Shown: positions 14,001 through 26,900 of the stretch, piece after piece
Position numbering within the stretch: the stretch's first letter is position 1
Layout of the letters: each line of letters starts with the position of its first letter
Assembly: GCA_003344405.1 (NCBI GenBank)
Contig: NOWV01000051.1
Coordinates: 1-64,000 of the forward strand
Reading direction: 5' to 3'
From: Trichoplax sp. H2
Taxonomy: Eukaryota > Placozoa > Uniplacotomia > Trichoplacea
DNA: 64,000 nucleotides
The notes under the pieces: model-generated
What the model was told of the DNA's origin: nothing
The model's database searches: none
Seen by the model: only the letters and a program-made list of their open reading frames with translations
Program-made: the position numbers and the translations under genes

Positions 14001-15297
14001 AAAAATTCTTCACTAGGAGAAGTTCCTGATACGTTTGGCATTGATTCATTTCCAGTCAGGCAATTTTCTGTATTCCAGGCATTATCACATGTAGTCCAAG
14101 GAAGCGGATCGATGAAGCTTGCAATTAAAAAGTAAAACACCCAGGAGAAAAGGACAACGTAATATATTCCAAACAAAAGCATCTGCATTATCATAGAGAC
14201 ACCAATTCCTGGAATAGACAGAAGAAATCTAACTAAATTATGAAATGCTAGCAATTGCCAGCTCAAATGAAGGCGAGCATAATTAGCACAATGCAACAGC
14301 ATGGCCAGTCGAAAGCAATATTGTCATAGCTCATTATTACCTGTTAATAATGGATAAATATTATTAAATGCCTTTGTTGGACCTTGACGAAAGTATTGGC
14401 CTATGCCGAGTTCCAAAGCCATCAGTGGTATACCACACACGAACAGAAATAACGTATAAGGGATTAAAAAGGCACCTAACGTAGATAATTATACGTATAC
14501 AGTGTTTTAGAACAAATTATATGCAGTTCTATGCTAAACAATATGTTTTCAAGTATTGAGAATTTTAATACGCAATTTATCAGCAAATGCTCTTATACTA
14601 CAGCTAACGGAATATTGCTACTTGAATTCAAGCTGATATAAACAATTCGACAACCTTACGATATAAACTGTAAGAATAATAAATAAATATTCTTCGATTT
14701 GTAAAGTTGTTGAAGCGATCTTGCACAATATTTAACAGTTAGCCTCCATCCTTTACATAAAATTCCGATTAACCGTTAAAACTATTATCTTCTACAAGGA
14801 TATTAAATATCCTTCGATTTTTAAAGTTGTTGAAAGCAATCGCGTATAGCATACAACGCTTGTCCTCTATCTTTTATATAAAAATGTGGCAAATGGTATC
14901 TTTCCGTGAGACTATTAAATATTCTTCGACTTACAAGGTTGTTGTAGGCAATTGCCTATAACATTCTACAGCTCTTCTCTACCCTTTACGAAAAATACGG
15001 CTAAGAGTCAAACTACAATCTTTCCGAAATCAATATCAACAATACTCTAATTGTATGGGAGCAGTCAGCGATATCAGTAGCCGTGTGAGCAAATTAGCAT
15101 CCGAGCTCACCTCCACCATTATCATAACAAAGGTATGGGAACCTCCATAGGTTGCCCAGCCCAACAGCATAGCCTATACAGGACAGCAAAAACTCAATTT
15201 TCTTATCCCAATGGCCACGAGCATCTTGTGCTTCTTCATCATCTACTTTCTTCTTATCCTGTTCAATATCGTTTTCTTGCTTTTCATTTGGAACCAT
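11069..15297 (-). CDS. SLC6-family Na+/Cl- dependent amino-acid transporter, copy 2 (apparent frameshift in exon 8)
   Basis: Tandem paralogue of copy 1. Thirteen exons: 15297-15111, 14475-14341, 14208-13998, 13862-13730, 13456-13322, 13177-13074, 12957-12833, 12639-12526, 12369-12241, 12091-11992, 11891-11774, 11435-11282, 11200-11069. Lengths 135, 211, 133, 135, 104, 125, 129 and 100 are identical to copy 1, so the pair arose by duplication. TM1 reads [18 protein letters not shown]; the loop has the [10 protein letters not shown] cysteines and N-glycosylation sites; late exons give YKPV and [10 protein letters not shown]. The stop is at 11071-11069 and the C-terminus ends Q-T-A-V, which fits a class I PDZ-binding motif. 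Exon 8 is 114 nt instead of 113: an extra T/A in the run at 12622-12625 shifts the frame after GPGLAF and soon meets a stop. Every other exon is intact and in phase, so a sequence error or a very recent lesion is more likely than an old pseudogene. Substrate unknown. Confidence 0.87.
11540..11790. repeat. Tandem repeat in SLC6 copy-2 intron
   Basis: Three diverged copies of about 90 bp with 'cta..ccta/tggc.gtattat..attgaataagaatcatt' and 'ctgttaagta'. They lie in the intron between exons 11 and 12. Confidence 0.7.
14650..15010. repeat. Tandem repeat in SLC6 copy-2 intron 1
   Basis: Three copies of about 120 bp carrying 'attaaatat.cttcgattt.taaagttgttg' and 'cctctatcttttata.aaaa'. Confidence 0.75.
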
Positions 15298-17929
15298 TTT
15301 TCGTTTCGGTGCCAGTAATCTGTGATTCTAAAGTGCCTGATTCAGATATGGTGTAATATCAACTAGAACTGAATCCAATGGAGAGCCAGTACGGTAATTA
15401 ATTATTCTAGCTAGTTTGAAAAGGTCTCGCAAATTGAATTCAATTTGCTCAATAATTAATAGACCGCAAAAATAGTCGTGGTAAGGTTATATAAATATCA
15501 CTTGATAGGATTGCTATAAATGTATAGAAATCTTAATACATGACCAACAAACTACGAATTAAGTGAAATAAAATTAGTTATAAGCATACAAAGCTCATAT
15601 GACTGTTTAATTCGATTAATACTACGGCACCACCCCAGGCTATCACCGTAATATTATATTATGAAAATACGTGGGTCTATATTAGAAAGGAACTGTGAGA
15701 TTCTAATGTTTCCATTGCAACACTAAAGTAATGCCATAGAATATTTAACAAGAGCAACTTGAATGCTGAGATTATCACGACCGGATATCAAAGACTGATT
15801 CAATTAAAGCTATTACCGATTAGACAAATTACGGCCATAACTAACTTAAATATAATTGATTGTTACTGTAAGAAATCAAGAGATTATGTATATTGACATA
15901 GAACTTGATGGCTACCGTAAATGGGTTAGATGTATGCATATGTTGGGATGGTAGAATATTGCTTCATTTTTTAAAAATTCGCCAGTGCTTACAAGATTAC
16001 GCTAGCTAGGATATAGCGGTATACTGTGTCTATGGAATACGAGGATCTACTTTATGCTTGATGATTTGTAGGAATAGAAAAGTAGGCAGACATTTTAATA
16101 TGACCTACCTTTACTTTCTAGCAGCCTTGGATAATTTATAAATCTGTCAGTAAGTTTCAGTTATTTTTTGTTCATATTTTGTCGTTTAAAATAGAAACGA
16201 CTAGTAAGTAATGATGACTTACGCAGGTGAATAAAGTTATATTTAAAACTAGCATAATGCTTGATGGCCAAATTATTGCGTTTTTGCTAAAGACTTTTCT
16301 TATCAAATTCTTAATGCTGATCAATCTGCAGCTAATTTCGTTTTGGGTAATGAGATTAACTCTACTAATGGCTTAGACAATTGCTGTTATTATTTGACTG
16401 ATTTTAATCCTACGTAGTGAATTTACTGAACAATTATTATGGAAGGATTGGTTCGTTTTCAATTATCATTTTCTGGGAATTAGCAATCGCCTCAGCACCA
16501 TATGGTGCTCTTAAATGATATGGATCATGCCAATCTATTTTAATTGCTATTACAAGAATAGAATACAATTGGCTTTTAATTGCACCAAAAGTAATTTAAA
16601 ATCCCATTTCGATAATTATCAGGATTGAAGGCAATTTTATGAAAGATATTTATATACTCCCTTATTCAGGCATTTAAAAAGCGATTGCTAAACTGCCCCT
16701 ATTCTATTTTAATCTAGTGAGTTCTAGGTATCCAATGGCATTCAGCACAATCGTTTTGTTGATCGAAAATCTATATTAGCAAGGGAAGGCTATCGAAAAG
16801 GAGATTAACTACCTGCTCTTTTCAGGCAAAGCTTGCTAGGAATAAATCACAACAGAGCAATTCTAGATATGGTCATCGTTATAGATGGGTCCTGATTTAT
16901 CACTAGGTTTTGAGCACCTTTTAAAAGCCATTACTTCTTCTATTAGTAAATATCTCCTTCAAAATACCTCTAGAACTAAACCATTCGTATTAGAGAAATA
17001 AGTTATTCTGATGGATCATAGGGATAGCAAGAATAAAAGCGTTCTTTCTATAGTAATAATAAACTAGTACCGCACTCGGTGACAAAGCAATTCTTATATA
17101 ACCTCTCAAGATTGATGCTATTCGATTTCCCAAGCTAAGATCGAAACATCTCAGATCTAAGAAGTTTCTGATAGGATCCTAATATTGATCCTAATCGATA
17201 GACTAAGCTAAGATCGAGAAATCTTAGATCTTAAAAATTTCATATAAGATCTTAACTTTGATCCTAATCGATAGCCTACGCTAAGATCAAGAAATCTTAG
17301 ATCTAAAAATTTTTTATAGGATCTTTACACTGATCCTAATCGATAGCCCAAACTAAGATTTAGAAATCTTAAACCTAAAAAATCCCTTCAATGATCTCAA
17401 TATTGTTGCTAATAGATAGCCCAAGCTACGAGTTAGAAATTTCAAATCTTATTAAGTCCGGTTCTAAACCATCATTGATTGATTCAACTAGTAAACTCGA
17501 TTTCAAATAATTGTTAAAGTGTTATACAAAAATAGACTGTTGTTTATTTTTAACATGAAATTTGCCGTATAACGTTGTCCAAAGATGACAATGATAAAAA
17601 ATAATCGACACCAAATTTAGCTAATCTATAATCGTCAACAGAGTTATATATGGCTTGAAAAATAATGCCTGCATAGTTTGTTATGAATATTCATCTGCTC
17701 ATGGGAAGAAAGAAAATATTATGAATTATGAGTAGGTAAACCAGTGGTAAACTAACGCAAAATTAGGCTATCGATATCTTTTCCCAGGTGTTTCTTTGCA
17801 GCATTACCACATCTGTGAAAAGACATCCAAGACTTGTTTCAACGAGTCGAAGATATCGCCATCATTGAATTCCATCTTGACGTTATCCGCTTATTCCTAT
17901 GTGAAACTAGCAGTTCTGATCGTTTAACT
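15298..17929. other. Intergenic region, no gene recognised
   Basis: No exon with family resemblance was found on either strand between the SLC6 copy-2 start and the cyclase gene. The 5' untranslated exons and promoters of both genes must lie here, but no motif is clear enough to call. A 60-bp tandem repeat occurs at 17120-17440. Confidence 0.5.
17120..17440. repeat. Minisatellite, ~60-bp unit, ~5 copies
   Basis: The unit 'gatcctaatcgatagcc.aagctaagatcgagaaatcttagatctaa' recurs about every 60 bp with rising divergence towards the right end. Confidence 0.88.
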
Positions 17930-20900
17930 ATGATGGAGGCAACTAGTAAAGATATTCACTCTGATGCCAAGAAAAATGTTTGTCCGTTATTTCTTTTTCG
18001 ATAGTGAACAGTCTGCAATAAACATTAACATTATATATTCATTTCGCCTTGTCTTGCTAAAGAGGTTTTATTGATAACCGACATTAGGCTCAAGATTTCC
18101 AAATTATCAAACATGTACCTGATATTTTAGTCCAATTTCATCAAGTTTCTCGATCACCTCCGTATAGACAAACTATACGCTGTGTCAGTATGATAGTAGA
18201 TATAAAAGGTTGGTTAGTAGGATTTTTTCCGGATGTGATAAAACTGGCCATAGACTCAATTTGTTCCGTATAGAGCAAATCTCCTAGCCCATTTTGAAGA
18301 TTTCATGTATCAGTTTTACAGTTTAATCGTTTCATCTATGCCATCATGATTATTATTCCACCTTTATCAGATAATAGATATAGTCAGCTAATTTCTAGTC
18401 CAAATTGCCCTCTATATCTCTTCTTTCTTAATTGGATAGGATTTACTCTTCTCATTTATATACCTCTTTTCTAAATTGGATAGAATTTTACTGTTATGCT
18501 TGTTGAAATCTATCTTTTCTTAGTTGGATACGATTTACTGTACTGCTCTGCTCATTGATACTGTCTCTATTATTTCTCAATTGGAAACGATTTACTACTC
18601 TATCCGTTAACATCGATCTGTTCTCAGTTGTATAGGATTTACTCCTTTCCTTAGTTACAGTAAATTTTTCTTTTCTCAATGGGATAGAATTTGCTGTTTT
18701 ACTCATTGTATCAACGTGTATCTTTTCTCAAATTAGATAGGATTTACTACTTTGTTCATTAATATCTATTTTTACTCATTTGGTTAGGATTTACTGCTCT
18801 CTGTGAACGCTATACAAACGAAGTTGGTTATAGAGGCGCTGATCATTTAACTAAGACTCTTAATAAATATTTAAGGGTAATCATTGAAGGTGATTGAATA
18901 TTTTATTATTTCACTCTGCATACAATTTATTAGCTAGAAATTTCAATTTGTCTCCTATAAGAAAATTGAATATAAAGTCTTCTCCTTATTCTAGGTATCC
19001 TCAGATGTCAAGGGGATATATTAAAATTTGCTGGTAATATTCAAAGTTATGTCTACTCTATTTCAATCCCTTTAACTTAAGCTGTATTGGCTGTTATTTA
19101 CTATTATTCGATCAATTTAGGAGATGCTATTTTGGCTTGCTGGTATGGCTGTGATAATAGCAGAAAAGCGGAACAAATTATACGAAAAGTCATTCTTTGC
19201 AGCCTCATGATTGAAGAAATATGCACCAACTGGGATACTGGAATTGGGGTTTATCTATCAGTCAAAACAGTTATATCGTATGGTGATGTTGCTGTTTTAT
19301 ATGTTGGAAATGATCAATATGGAGTACGCCATTTCATCACTCATGGTCCTATCATCGATGATATGAGAAGGGGACAAGAAATCGCATCTCGCATGAGCAT
19401 TGGAATTACATTAGTTAGCCAGCTTGCTTGGAAATTCTTAGTATCATTCTCCATCGAAGCTAAAGACGTCGAATTAGGCTTTAAGGCCGTATGTCATTTA
19501 GCAATTCATGATATCAGGAGTAATCAATAAAAATTCTTCATTATCAGTCTGACGTAATTAGCTATAATGTCGTCTTCAATCAATTTCTTTACTAGATCTA
19601 CAAGCAAGAAAGTATCCATTGCCAAAGCTTTCAATATCAAATAGAATTTCCAGGTAAGAGAATGATAGTCTTTGCATCGCTACTATCACTTGTATGTAAA
19701 GGGTTCAATATAGTAGAACTATAGTCAAATCTCTCTCCTAAATCTTAAAATATTATTATAGTTCGAGATAGCTTAGAAATATTACCTATCCAAAAAGATG
19801 TCGAGAAATTTATCTCTCCCGTGGTTATATCAAAGGTAACAATATTTATGATTATATTTATAATTCTCTCGCACCCGCTTTATCGTTATTAGTGGTCGTT
19901 ATTAGCTATTATTTTGCTTATGGATAAAATATCCTGCACAAAGTGAGCCCTAATTTAAAGTTTACTATTTGACTAGCTAATAATCAACGAATACATTAAG
20001 ACATTTAATTAAATCACGTATAAAATATAATTTCATTAGTTTGATAGGTATTATTCCCTAAGGTTATGAGGAAGAGATTTTAACGTCGTTGAAAAATTTA
20101 TTGATTTTTCTCTGGCGGCATGGACTAATAAAAATTTTAATACAGCGTTATTTGTTAGAATTTTATTCCTCAGATATTGGAAAAGAGATAAACTCTGATT
20201 TTGTGTTTTCAGTTTGCTTATATTAGTATTAATGATACACGCTGATCAACTTTAAATATTAATATTTTCTACTAAAATTAATTTCTTTATCTTATCAGTT
20301 ACTATCGATTAAGAGGGGAATTTTGCTAGCTGCAGTAACATTTCCCGCATCTAGTGCATCTTATGAGATATATCGAGCCATTTTTTACGTTTAGTTTAGG
20401 AAAAATTAAAAATAATATCAGCCATAACATCAAGCCATATCTCAATTAACTAGTGCAGCAATCAGGCTTGCTTATCACTTTGCATGTACAATTAATATTA
20501 AGGTTATGAAATACTTTGCTTAGTGGTATCCTTCGGTAACCCATAAGGAAAGCCTCTGTCATTGAAATGCTATTAGTGGTTCAATCCTATATATAAGAAC
20601 ACATTAGGAATTGTGATGACATTTCGTTTAAAAATTTATTTAATTACAACTAAAAAGAAGACGAGTTATTATTTGCATTTTCCAATTCACTTATATCATC
20701 AGTTCTATTTATATGTTAATGCCTTTGTCGACAGTATTTGGTGTAAAGACTTTCAATTTACAATTTGAATGAACATCGATAATCTTTGGATATGTAAAAT
20801 TTTCTCTTGTGCAGATTACTTCCGGTGAAGGAATTGAATACTTATCGGAAATTGTTCGAGCCTCCATAGTTTTCATCAATTTAGTTTTAAGTTTCGACCA

Positions 20901-23900
20901 TTCGAGCTCATTAGATTCCGGGGAATACGCTACCAAGACCTTGCAAACTGCCTTCCGTACTGTTCAAGAAAATATTCATGAATTAAAAGGTGATACAGAA
21001 TAATTTTCTCTCCATCGATCTATGTAATATCAGCTATGGATATTCATTTTGAATATCTTATATACGGTTCTGATGAGCAATTAATACTTCTTAGGGCATA
21101 TCAACAAAATCTTTATGTTTGATAAAGTAAGTTGACACCATAAAATGGAAGGAATCATAGTGACGAGAACGGTCATAATTATTATAAGCACAGTATTTTA
21201 ACATTGAAATCTATATTTCGCCTTGATGATATTTTCCTGCAATCCCTTACTAGGGATGCACTTTTTTAGTTATTTTTGGTATGCCAGGATTTAAGTGCGA
21301 AGATGTTGCCAATCGTGCGGTTATTGCAGCCGCTCGTATTAAGGAAGGTATTGATCAACTCGATATTAGGTAAGCGCCTATTCCCTTCTCTTCCTTAATG
21401 TTCAAAGGACTTTAGCATGATGGATTCATTCTGTAATTATTTCTTCTCTTAATCATATATTTTATGATCAATGCCCTATAGTGATGAAATATCAATTGGT
21501 ATAGCAACGGGTAAAGTCTTTTGTGGTGTTGTCGGGCACGAATCATTCCGCCATGAATATACAGGTTGGAATGAATTACCTTAAAGCTAGCTGCAATCGA
21601 GATTAAAGATAATTATTACACACTGCGATTCATTTCATTTGATTTTGCTACTTAAATCGGTGGCTAATGATTGTAATGAATAGCGTGAGTGGTTTTAGCT
21701 GGTTGTAACTTTGTTAAATTTTGACTGTAACATGATAGTTATTGGTAGGAAAGTCAATATGGCCGCCAGGCTAATGACCAATTACCGTGGCAAAATTATT
21801 TGTGATAAAGATACCTATGCAAACTCCAAACTTAAAAGATCCAATTTCCTTAATTTGCATCAGATTGATTTGAAAGGGATTGGTTTAGTGTCTCCATATG
21901 AATATTCTCGAGATATAAAGTGAGTTATTATTTCTTTAGCTACCTTTTGCTGGTGATGAGTATTCCAGAACGTTAGTAAACCCACATACATTGCCGATGG
22001 AGAAGTTTAACTCCACTTTTCATATACAGTATGGCATTATTAAAATTTGTCACTACATTTGCGATACTTAAATCTTATATTTATGCGTAGTAATATGATG
22101 AGTAGAATAAAACTAATTTCTATTTGGGCCATAAACTTATTCTATACAAAGTGCAGTTATAATAAATCTATTGCTATTAAAGCAACTGTTAATTGAAAAG
22201 AATTGACTATTAAGAGCCAATTTTGATGCCTCTGTATAGGAAAGATATTATGAAAGCTTGGGTGCAAGATATTCGCCAATTTAAATATCCGATGATAGGT
22301 ATATTAGGGAAAAAACTGATCTAAATAACATTGATCTTGTTATTACAGCTACAGGAATAAAGACAGGTTACGAATTGAGGTTCAAAGTTGTGAAATGTCG
22401 CAACATAAACCAATAGTTACATACAGATAATGATATTTTCAACTCTTAATGTGCTATAGGTCGTAGCAAGGAATTAAAAGATGTAGAGGATAGACTTCAG
22501 CTGATGAAGAACGAGAATGATATGCAAAAAATCATCATTGAAGGAACGGATGGAATAGGCAAGAGTCGCTTACTTTACGCTGTTTCTAACATCGCTCAAT
22601 CTATGGGTTACAGGTAGATAATTTATTTCAATAATTACGCTAGAAATATTAAATAGAAGTAAGATCTACACGATTATAGCTGGATAGAGTGGAAATTAAA
22701 ACATTGCTTTTAGTGGATTAAGTAGCTAGAATAAGCTAAGATTATGTGTGATTTTTTATAGGTCGATATTTCTAAGTTTTTAATCTCTAGTTGTGCATAA
22801 TATCGGATACAAGTTAGATTTTCTATTGCATTCAAATTTTCAATAGTATAATAATTTTCCGAAAAATTCAGCTCATAGTTGTCGTTCATTACTATTATCT
22901 AAAACTGAGTATAGTTTTAGATAGGACTTTTAACAGCATTAACATTTTTGAAATAGTGTAATATCGGCTGCTGGTGCATCGGATCATACGGATTCTCCGC
23001 TCTACTTGGCTCGAATGCTATTATTAAAAATTTTACATTTAGACATTTCTAATGAAAAAAAATCATTCGATCTAAATCAACTGGAAGCATCTTTATCACG
23101 CTATCATTGGTACAGGGAAAATATTTGGTTTTGGAAAGAATTATTCAATTTACATGTAGGTTCAATAAACATTAATTTTAACAAATAGTCATTGGTTTAT
23201 CCTATTGGCAATTCGATAGCCAAAGTCTGTCATTGTCAATTTAATCCTTAATGAAGGATCACGACTCTAATCCACTCTCATCTATATTACTAATGAAATG
23301 AATAGCCTAAGGAAGACTATGAAAAACATGAAATAGATACAGCTTTACCAGAGCAGAATAAGAAAACTTCTCACGGAGAGATACTAAGTCGTACTCTACA
23401 GAGTGTAAGTATCTTTTAGATTGCTTATAGATAACGGAATTATCATGGCTAAAATTTTCAGTTCATTCCAATTCTATCTATTTCAATTTGGAATTGATAT
23501 AGAATGTTAATTTACTTGCAAATAGTTGATTGAATTTAGCCACAACACTTTGATTTTCATCATTGACGATATCCAAGTTATTGATCAAGAATCCATACAA
23601 ATATTGAATTATCTCTTACGCACTACCTTAGTTAAATTGGTAATAACGCGTAGTCTAATAGCCAATGAAATGCAACAAAATAAATTAGAAACTAAGAATG
23701 ACAACAGTAGCAAAAGAGAAACATTCTATATCCGGCTTGAAGGGCTTACCAAAGAAGAGCTTGTTAATTTTGCTTGCCAAGCATTAGAAGTAACCAAAAT
23801 AACTTCTTCATTACAACGTTTAATTACAAAATATCATCGAGGAGGTAAGACAAGATGAAATTTGTGCATCCATTTCAATATCTACTATCTACCTGCATCC

Positions 23901-26900
23901 TAGCAGTCATTTACTACCAATTAATAATCGTTTGGAGCAATTTGCGCCTTTAGGTGTTCCGCTATGGTGTGAAGATTTACTTCATTGCCTGCTTTACGAT
24001 GGGTATATCCATATAGTGCAGGCTAAAGAATATGATAGGATCGATGTTCGTCGTCATTCTAGTTCCTCTACCGCTGGAAGTAGACGTAATTCTACCTTAC
24101 TACTACCTTCATTTTGGTTTCGACGAGCATCAACTCGAAGTGAAACAGATCAAGGTAGATTTAGCTTGAATAAATCATCTTCTTCACGATCAGGCTCATC
24201 TATGGACGCTAGCCAGGATACTACCTCTAAAAAGAGTAGTATAGATCAAGCATCGACTAACCAACGCAGAATTGCGTTTGCTACTGCCAATCCTGACTAT
24301 TTACTCCCCTCCACATTAGAAGCAAATAACATTTGTGCCATTCCTAATGGTATTTCATTATCAGCTATTAGAATGCCTGATCCGACAGCATGTAAGTTTC
24401 ATCAGCTGCTTTTAAAATTGGCTTTATGCGATCTTAATTTTACTTGTCAGTTTTTTTATATGAGATTAGATCAGATCTGATATAGCTTTACTTGCTAATA
24501 ACATGCGATGATATAGGCGGATGGATTATCATCTTATTCTATACTTTGATATAGAAATATTTGCAAATCAATTCGTTTTATTATAGCTGCTGCTTGAATA
24601 AATCAGATCAGATCTAATATACTTTTACCTGCTAATGTTATGCGATTAGATAGAGGGATGAATAAATCAGCATCTTATCCTATGCCGATATTGAATAAGT
24701 TTGCAAATCAATTCGTTTTACTATCGCTACTAGTTGAAAGAATTAGATCAGATCTAATATACCTTTACCTGATACTGTTATTCGATTAGATAAGCATATA
24801 GATTATGATTCTAGTCCATACTTAGATATGGAATAACTTTTGCAAATCAGTTAGTTTTACTATTACTGCTACTTGAACGAATCAGATCATATCTAATATA
24901 CCTTTACCAGCTAGCGTTATAAGATCTTAGAGGCGGATGGACTATCATCCTATTTTGTAATTTTATACCTGCTGCTTGAATGAATACTGATAGCTGATTG
25001 CAACATGCTCAGTAATGATGATATAGAGGAAATTAGTACACCATAGCAAAGTTAACGCTTTATTTTATTTATATTTTCACAAAATCAAATTGCATACCGG
25101 CACTTTCTCATAATGAAATCAATTTATGTAGACATGTAGGTTTGAACAGGATAGATTTTAACACTAAATTTAAACTTTTTATTTTATATTTAGCCGCAAT
25201 TCAAGTCAAAGTAGATAATTTATCACAATTAGATCAATTAATCATCAAACATGCTGCCGCGATTGGAGTTATCTTTACTCTAGATACTTTACATGAAATA
25301 TTATTAGTCAATCAAAGTATAACTTTGGATATACTGCAGCAATGCATTAACCGACTGAAAAAGAATCAGCTAATAGAATGCGGTTCCTTAAGCTATGGCC
25401 AAGTACAGGATCCATCGAAGCAATTCATATTGCAAAATTCATGCCAATGTCTAGAGAGAGAAAAGAAAGGATGCTATCAATTGCGTTTTTGTACTGATGG
25501 CATACAGAGCACAATATATGAATTATTAACTACCGAACTTCGAAAAGATTTGCATACACGTATTGCAACTTATTTAGAATCAAGAGCATGTCAATGTCAG
25601 TCTTGTGGTGGAGGCCTATTTCAAACTTCTCATCGACCAGTATTTTATTTGTCCAATCGATATTCCATCGCAAGCCAGCATAGTTTAACTATGTATATCC
25701 CCAAAGATAACGATAAAAATCAGCCTACGAAATTGAATACACCCAATCAAGATCAAATATTATATGGCCGAAAAAAAAGTAAAGCATTTCCTGATGCATT
25801 ATTTAAGCGCCGCCATACATTACAAACTGAATCGGAATTCTCTACAAGAAAAAAGAATCATTCTAAACGTCGCTTTACGCTTCAGGAATTATCTAAACTT
25901 CAAGGTGATGAAGATAGCAATCGTTTAAGAACTGGTGTGAGTAAGCATCAGGAAACGAGTTCTACATCCAATTTGAATCATTTACAAATGAATAAAAGCA
26001 ATGCTATACGATTGGAAGAAATCAATGAGATTCATTTCGATAAGCATCATCAACAGGATGATGATCCTAAACCCTATCATGATATTCAAACTATGGATGA
26101 AAATCCTTCTACCCTTGAAGATTCTAACATGAACAAGGGCTCGGTAAGATTAGCAAGAAAAAGTAATCGACGCCGTTCTAGTAATCGCTATCGTCGAATT
26201 TCATTATCATTTTTACGTCAAAAACATGAACGAAGTCTGTCTTATAATACTAGAACTGGAGCTAAAAGCCAACCTTCATCGGCTATGAAATCAGCCTTGA
26301 ATCAAGTTAGTAGCATCCACGAAAGATTGGATAATCCTTCTCTTGAAGGAATGAAAGGTAGCAATCCGATCGAAGTAGCTATAATACAAGTTAGCCAATC
26401 TGTCTTGAAATTTGGCGATAGTATTACCTCAGATGAAATGGAAGGATATAATTGGAATCGCCGAAATCGAGTCAAGTCTAAATTAAAAAATAGTATGATT
26501 CGAAACAGTTGGCGTAAAAGCATCAAACTTATGTACCGAAAAGATCAATACAAATCGCCCAAATTGCCACAGCAGGCTTCATTCCAACTCGATGATTACG
26601 AAAGCTATCTTGATCAAAACAGACAGCCTGAATCTCTCTCAGTTAATAGAACGAGTTGTTACGATGACATGGACTCAGCTAATCCAACATCCAAATGTAG
26701 ATGCGATATCATATTAAAATCAATCTATGAAGAATTAATCCACCATTGGCGTTTAGCCGGGAATACTACCAAAGTTTTCCGCTATTTAATTGAACGAGGA
26801 GCTGGAATGATTAATACCTCACCTATTAGAGCTTTAAATTATTTACAAGAATCTAAAAAGTTGCTAATTCAAAATTTATCCCTCAAGCAATACTACCAAA

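Noticed and set aside
25142-25193. Starting the large cyclase exon at 25142
   Set aside because: A strong acceptor (TTTATTTTATATTTAG) at 25193 gives the correct phase with the exon ending at 24391 and joins to the conserved 'LSQLDQLIIKHAAAIG' block, so the earlier bases are intron.
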